Shown here one piece after another: positions 6,427 through 9,091 of a stretch of 9,091 nucleotides of DNA (its first letter is position 1; every line of letters begins with the position of its first letter). A program made the position numbers and the translations under genes. The stretch lies in assembly GCA_937967875.1 (NCBI GenBank), contig CALBTQ010000387.1:1-9091 (forward strand), read 5' to 3'. Under the pieces are notes generated by a model. That model was not told the DNA's origin and did no database searches. It worked only from the letters and a program-made list of their open reading frames with translations. Origin of the DNA: an uncultured Pseudomonadota bacterium. Lineage in GTDB: Bacteria > Lernaellota > Lernaellaia > Lernaellales > Lernaellaceae.

Positions 6427-7782
6427 ATGGCGAAAAAGACAAAGAAACGTTTTTACCAGAAATGGTGGTTCCGTATTCTCGTGCTCGCGGTCGTCGGGTT
6501 GACCGGCCTGATCGTCTACAGCGTCTTACAGGAACCGAAGGTCATGGTGCAATCCGGCAAGGTGACCAAGGGCGAACTGATCCAGGTCGTTTCGGCTTCC
6601 GGCCGCGTCAATCCGGCGGTGGAAGTGGAAATCAGCGCGAACATCGCCGGGGAAATCACCAAGATCAACACGCGCGAAGGCGAACACGTCGAAAAGGGCC
6701 AGGTGCTCGTCACCCTGGACAATCAACGTTACGCCGCCAGCTACGACCAGTCGCGTTCGATGGTGTCAGTGGCCAAGACCGAACTGACGCGCACCAAGGC
6801 GCAACACGATCTGGCCGCCAGTTCCTTCGCGCGCAGTCAGGAGCTCTTCAAGCAGAAGCTCATCAGCCAGGAAGCGCTGGAAGTCAGCGAAACCGAATTT
6901 AAGGTCGCCAAGGCGGCGCTCAAGGCCGCGCAGGACAACATCCGTAACGCGAACGCCGGTCTGCAAATCAGCGGCAACGAGTTGAGCAAGACGACCATCC
7001 GCTCGCCGATCGACGGCGTGGTGACATCCTTAAAAAAAGAGGAAGGTGAAATCGCCATCGGCAGCACCTTCACGCGCGACGTGATCATGATCGTCTCCGA
7101 TCCCAACCACTTTGTGGCCACCGTCGACGTCGACGAGGCCGACATCGTGGACATCGAAATCGGCGACGACGCCACCGTCGAACTCGACGCGTTCCCCGAC
7201 AACAAATTCCAGGCCAAGGTGATCGAGATCGCCGGCAGCGCCACCGTATCCTCGGTGGGCCTGCAGGAAGAAACCGTCAGCTTCCAGGTCAAGGTGCTCT
7301 TGGACGGCGACACTTCGCAGATTCGTCCCGGCATGAGCGCAACCGCCGACATCGTCACCGAGAAAAAGGCCGATGTGCTGCACGTGCCGATCCAGTGCGT
7401 GACCATGCGCGATCCGCAGCAACTGGCGCAGGAAGCGAGCCAGGATAAAAAGCCCGAACAAGCCTCCCCGACGCCAACCGAGGGCGAGGATGCGACTCCG
7501 GCCGCGGCGGAAGAAGCGGCGGAGAATGCCGAATCGGCCGAAGCGCCCGGCAGCATCAAACGGCTCAAGGAGTTGTTGTTCGCCATCAAAGACAATCGCG
7601 CCGTGCCGGTGTGGATCACCACGGGCATCAGTTCGGAAACCGATATCGAGATCGAGGGCGAACAGGTCGCCGAGGGGATGGAGATCGTCTGCGGCAGCTT
7701 CAAAACGCTCAACCGCGAGCTCAAGCCCAACGATCTGCTGGAGATCGAGCCCGAAGGCAAATCCGGCAAACCGGAAGAGTAG
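6427..7782 (+). CDS. MacA-like periplasmic adaptor (HlyD/RND-type membrane fusion protein)
   Basis: A 451-residue adaptor that should link the inner-membrane ABC permease to an outer-membrane channel. In order: a basic N-terminus; one membrane anchor (about 15-33); a split lipoyl domain (about 66-100 and 187-207, with IRSPIDGVV at 191-199); an alpha-helical hairpin (about 101-186); a beta-barrel (about 226-314, with [11 protein letters not shown] at 300-310); and a membrane-proximal domain (about 383-441). Between the last two lies a linker of about 50 residues (328-376) rich in Ala, Glu and Pro, absent from E. coli MacA. Linkers of this kind occur in MacA-like proteins of other phyla. I start at ATG 6427, eight bases after GGTGA (6414-6418), rather than the in-frame GTG at 6415, which overlaps that site. 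The stop codon TAG overlaps the next gene's ribosome site (AGGAA, 7781-7785). Confidence 0.93.
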   Translation: MAKKTKKRFYQKWWFRILVLAVVGLTGLIVYSVLQEPKVMVQSGKVTKGELIQVVSASGRVNPAVEVEISANIAGEITKINTREGEHVEKGQVLVTLDNQRYAASYDQSRSMVSVAKTELTRTKAQHDLAASSFARSQELFKQKLISQEALEVSETEFKVAKAALKAAQDNIRNANAGLQISGNELSKTTIRSPIDGVVTSLKKEEGEIAIGSTFTRDVIMIVSDPNHFVATVDVDEADIVDIEIGDDATVELDAFPDNKFQAKVIEIAGSATVSSVGLQEETVSFQVKVLLDGDTSQIRPGMSATADIVTEKKADVLHVPIQCVTMRDPQQLAQEASQDKKPEQASPTPTEGEDATPAAAEEAAENAESAEAPGSIKRLKELLFAIKDNRAVPVWITTGISSETDIEIEGEQVAEGMEIVCGSFKTLNRELKPNDLLEIEPEGKSGKPEE

Positions 7783-7790
7783 GAACGCCC

Positions 7791-8479
<689 letters not shown>

Positions 8480-8483
<4 letters not shown>

Positions 8484-9046
8484 ACGCATTCTGGCAAAGC
8501 CTGAAAATCGCCGTCACCGCCTTGCGCGCCAACAAGATGCGCAGCCTGCTGACCACGCTGGGCATCGTGATCGGCATTGCCACGGTCATCGCCATCGTCT
8601 CGATCGTCGAAGGGCTCAACGATGCTTTCGCCAGCGAACTGGCCGCCTTCGGGCAAGGCTCGCTGTACATCCAGAAATTCCCCTGGGCCAACAACGACTG
8701 GCAGAAGTTCAAGAACTTCCCGGACATCGGTTGGAAGGAGTACCACGCCGTCGAGCGCGAAGCCAAGTTGATTGACGGAATCAGCCCGCTGACGCGTACG
8801 CGTCAGACGGTGAAGTGGCGCAACAAAAAGCTGGAGAAGGTCGAGATCAACGGCGCCAATTATCAATACGCCGCCATTCGCGGCTTCTATCCGAACATCG
8901 GGCGCAACTTCCTGCCGCTGGACGACGAGCGCTCGCGCATGGTCTGCATGCTCGGGCACGACGTCGCCGAAAAGCTGTTCGGCCTGCGCAATCCGCTGGG
9001 CGAGCACATTCGCATCGGTATCCACAGCTTTCTGGTCATCGGCGTG
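8480..9046 (+). CDS. MacB/FtsX-type ABC transporter permease, 3' end missing
   Basis: The first 189 residues of an inner-membrane permease (family members have about 400). Residues 11-25 hold the amphipathic [12 protein letters not shown] segment that precedes the first membrane helix in this family, then TM1 (about 24-44, [15 protein letters not shown]), then the start of the large periplasmic MacB core domain with [18 protein letters not shown] (133-150) and [14 protein letters not shown] (155-168). The three C-terminal membrane helices would lie beyond the contig. The ATG overlaps the ATPase stop by four bases, indicating translational coupling and a two-chain version of what E. coli encodes as the single protein MacB. 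Macrolides, peptides, lipoproteins or other envelope substrates are all possible; the sequence does not decide. The frame runs in register into the adapter, so residues after 189 (RSEEHTSELQS...) are artefact. Confidence 0.95.
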
Positions 9047-9091
9047 AGATCGGAAGAGCACACGTCTGAACTCCAGTCACCGAATACGATC
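9047..9091 (+). other. Illumina TruSeq index adapter (artefact)
   Basis: Starts with AGATCGGAAGAGC, runs through the TruSeq index-read primer site and an 8-base index, CGAATACG (9081-9088), and ends in ATC, the start of the following constant region. It is the reverse complement of the left end of the window. Genomic sequence ends at 9046. Confidence 0.98.

Noticed and set aside
7611..7790. 60-residue N-terminal extension of the ABC ATPase
   Set aside because: It lies wholly inside the adaptor gene in another frame; ATG 7791 has a ribosome site and matches the family N-terminus.

Overview
The window is a metagenome-style contig whose two ends are not biological: positions 1-44 and 9047-9091 are Illumina TruSeq index-adapter sequence in opposite orientations. 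The real insert is 45-9046. It looks like a moderately GC-rich bacterium of the former Deltaproteobacteria (Myxococcota or Desulfobacterota-like). This rests on the type of HU/IHF protein, on a secreted protein with a myxobacterial AgmX/PglI-type tail, and on a small secreted protein that resembles ones I recall from Desulfuromonas/Geobacter relatives. The placement is inference from family resemblance, not a tree.

Left half, all on the minus strand (read right to left): a HemL-family PLP enzyme (5517-4243), a tRNA-Arg(CCT) (4185-4112), an AT-rich gene-free stretch, an HU/IHF nucleoid protein with its own promoter (3780-3496), then sucC-sucD for succinyl-CoA synthetase (3382-1338, overlapping by ATGA). 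Eighteen bases later comes a TTG-started secreted protein with an AgmX/PglI-like C-terminal domain, cut off by the contig end. That last gene has no start-to-stop ORF in the window, because it starts with TTG and runs off the edge.

Right half, all on the plus strand: a divergent 428-bp intergenic region carries a consensus -35 box and two inverted repeats. A compact operon follows: a small secreted beta-rich protein of unknown function (5946-6380), a MacA-like periplasmic adaptor (6427-7782), a MacB/LolD-type ABC ATPase (7791-8483) and, overlapping it by ATGA, a MacB-type permease (8480 onward) truncated by the adapter. Together the last three encode most of a MacAB-like ABC efflux or envelope-export complex with ATPase and permease on separate chains; no TolC-like outer-membrane gene is present in the window.

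I see no clearly new biological system. The observations most worth following are the HemL-like enzyme, which keeps the PLP lysine and aspartate but has lost many aminomutase-specific residues; the AgmX-tailed secreted protein joined to the sucCD operon; and a tRNA leader that duplicates the tRNA's own 3' acceptor strand.
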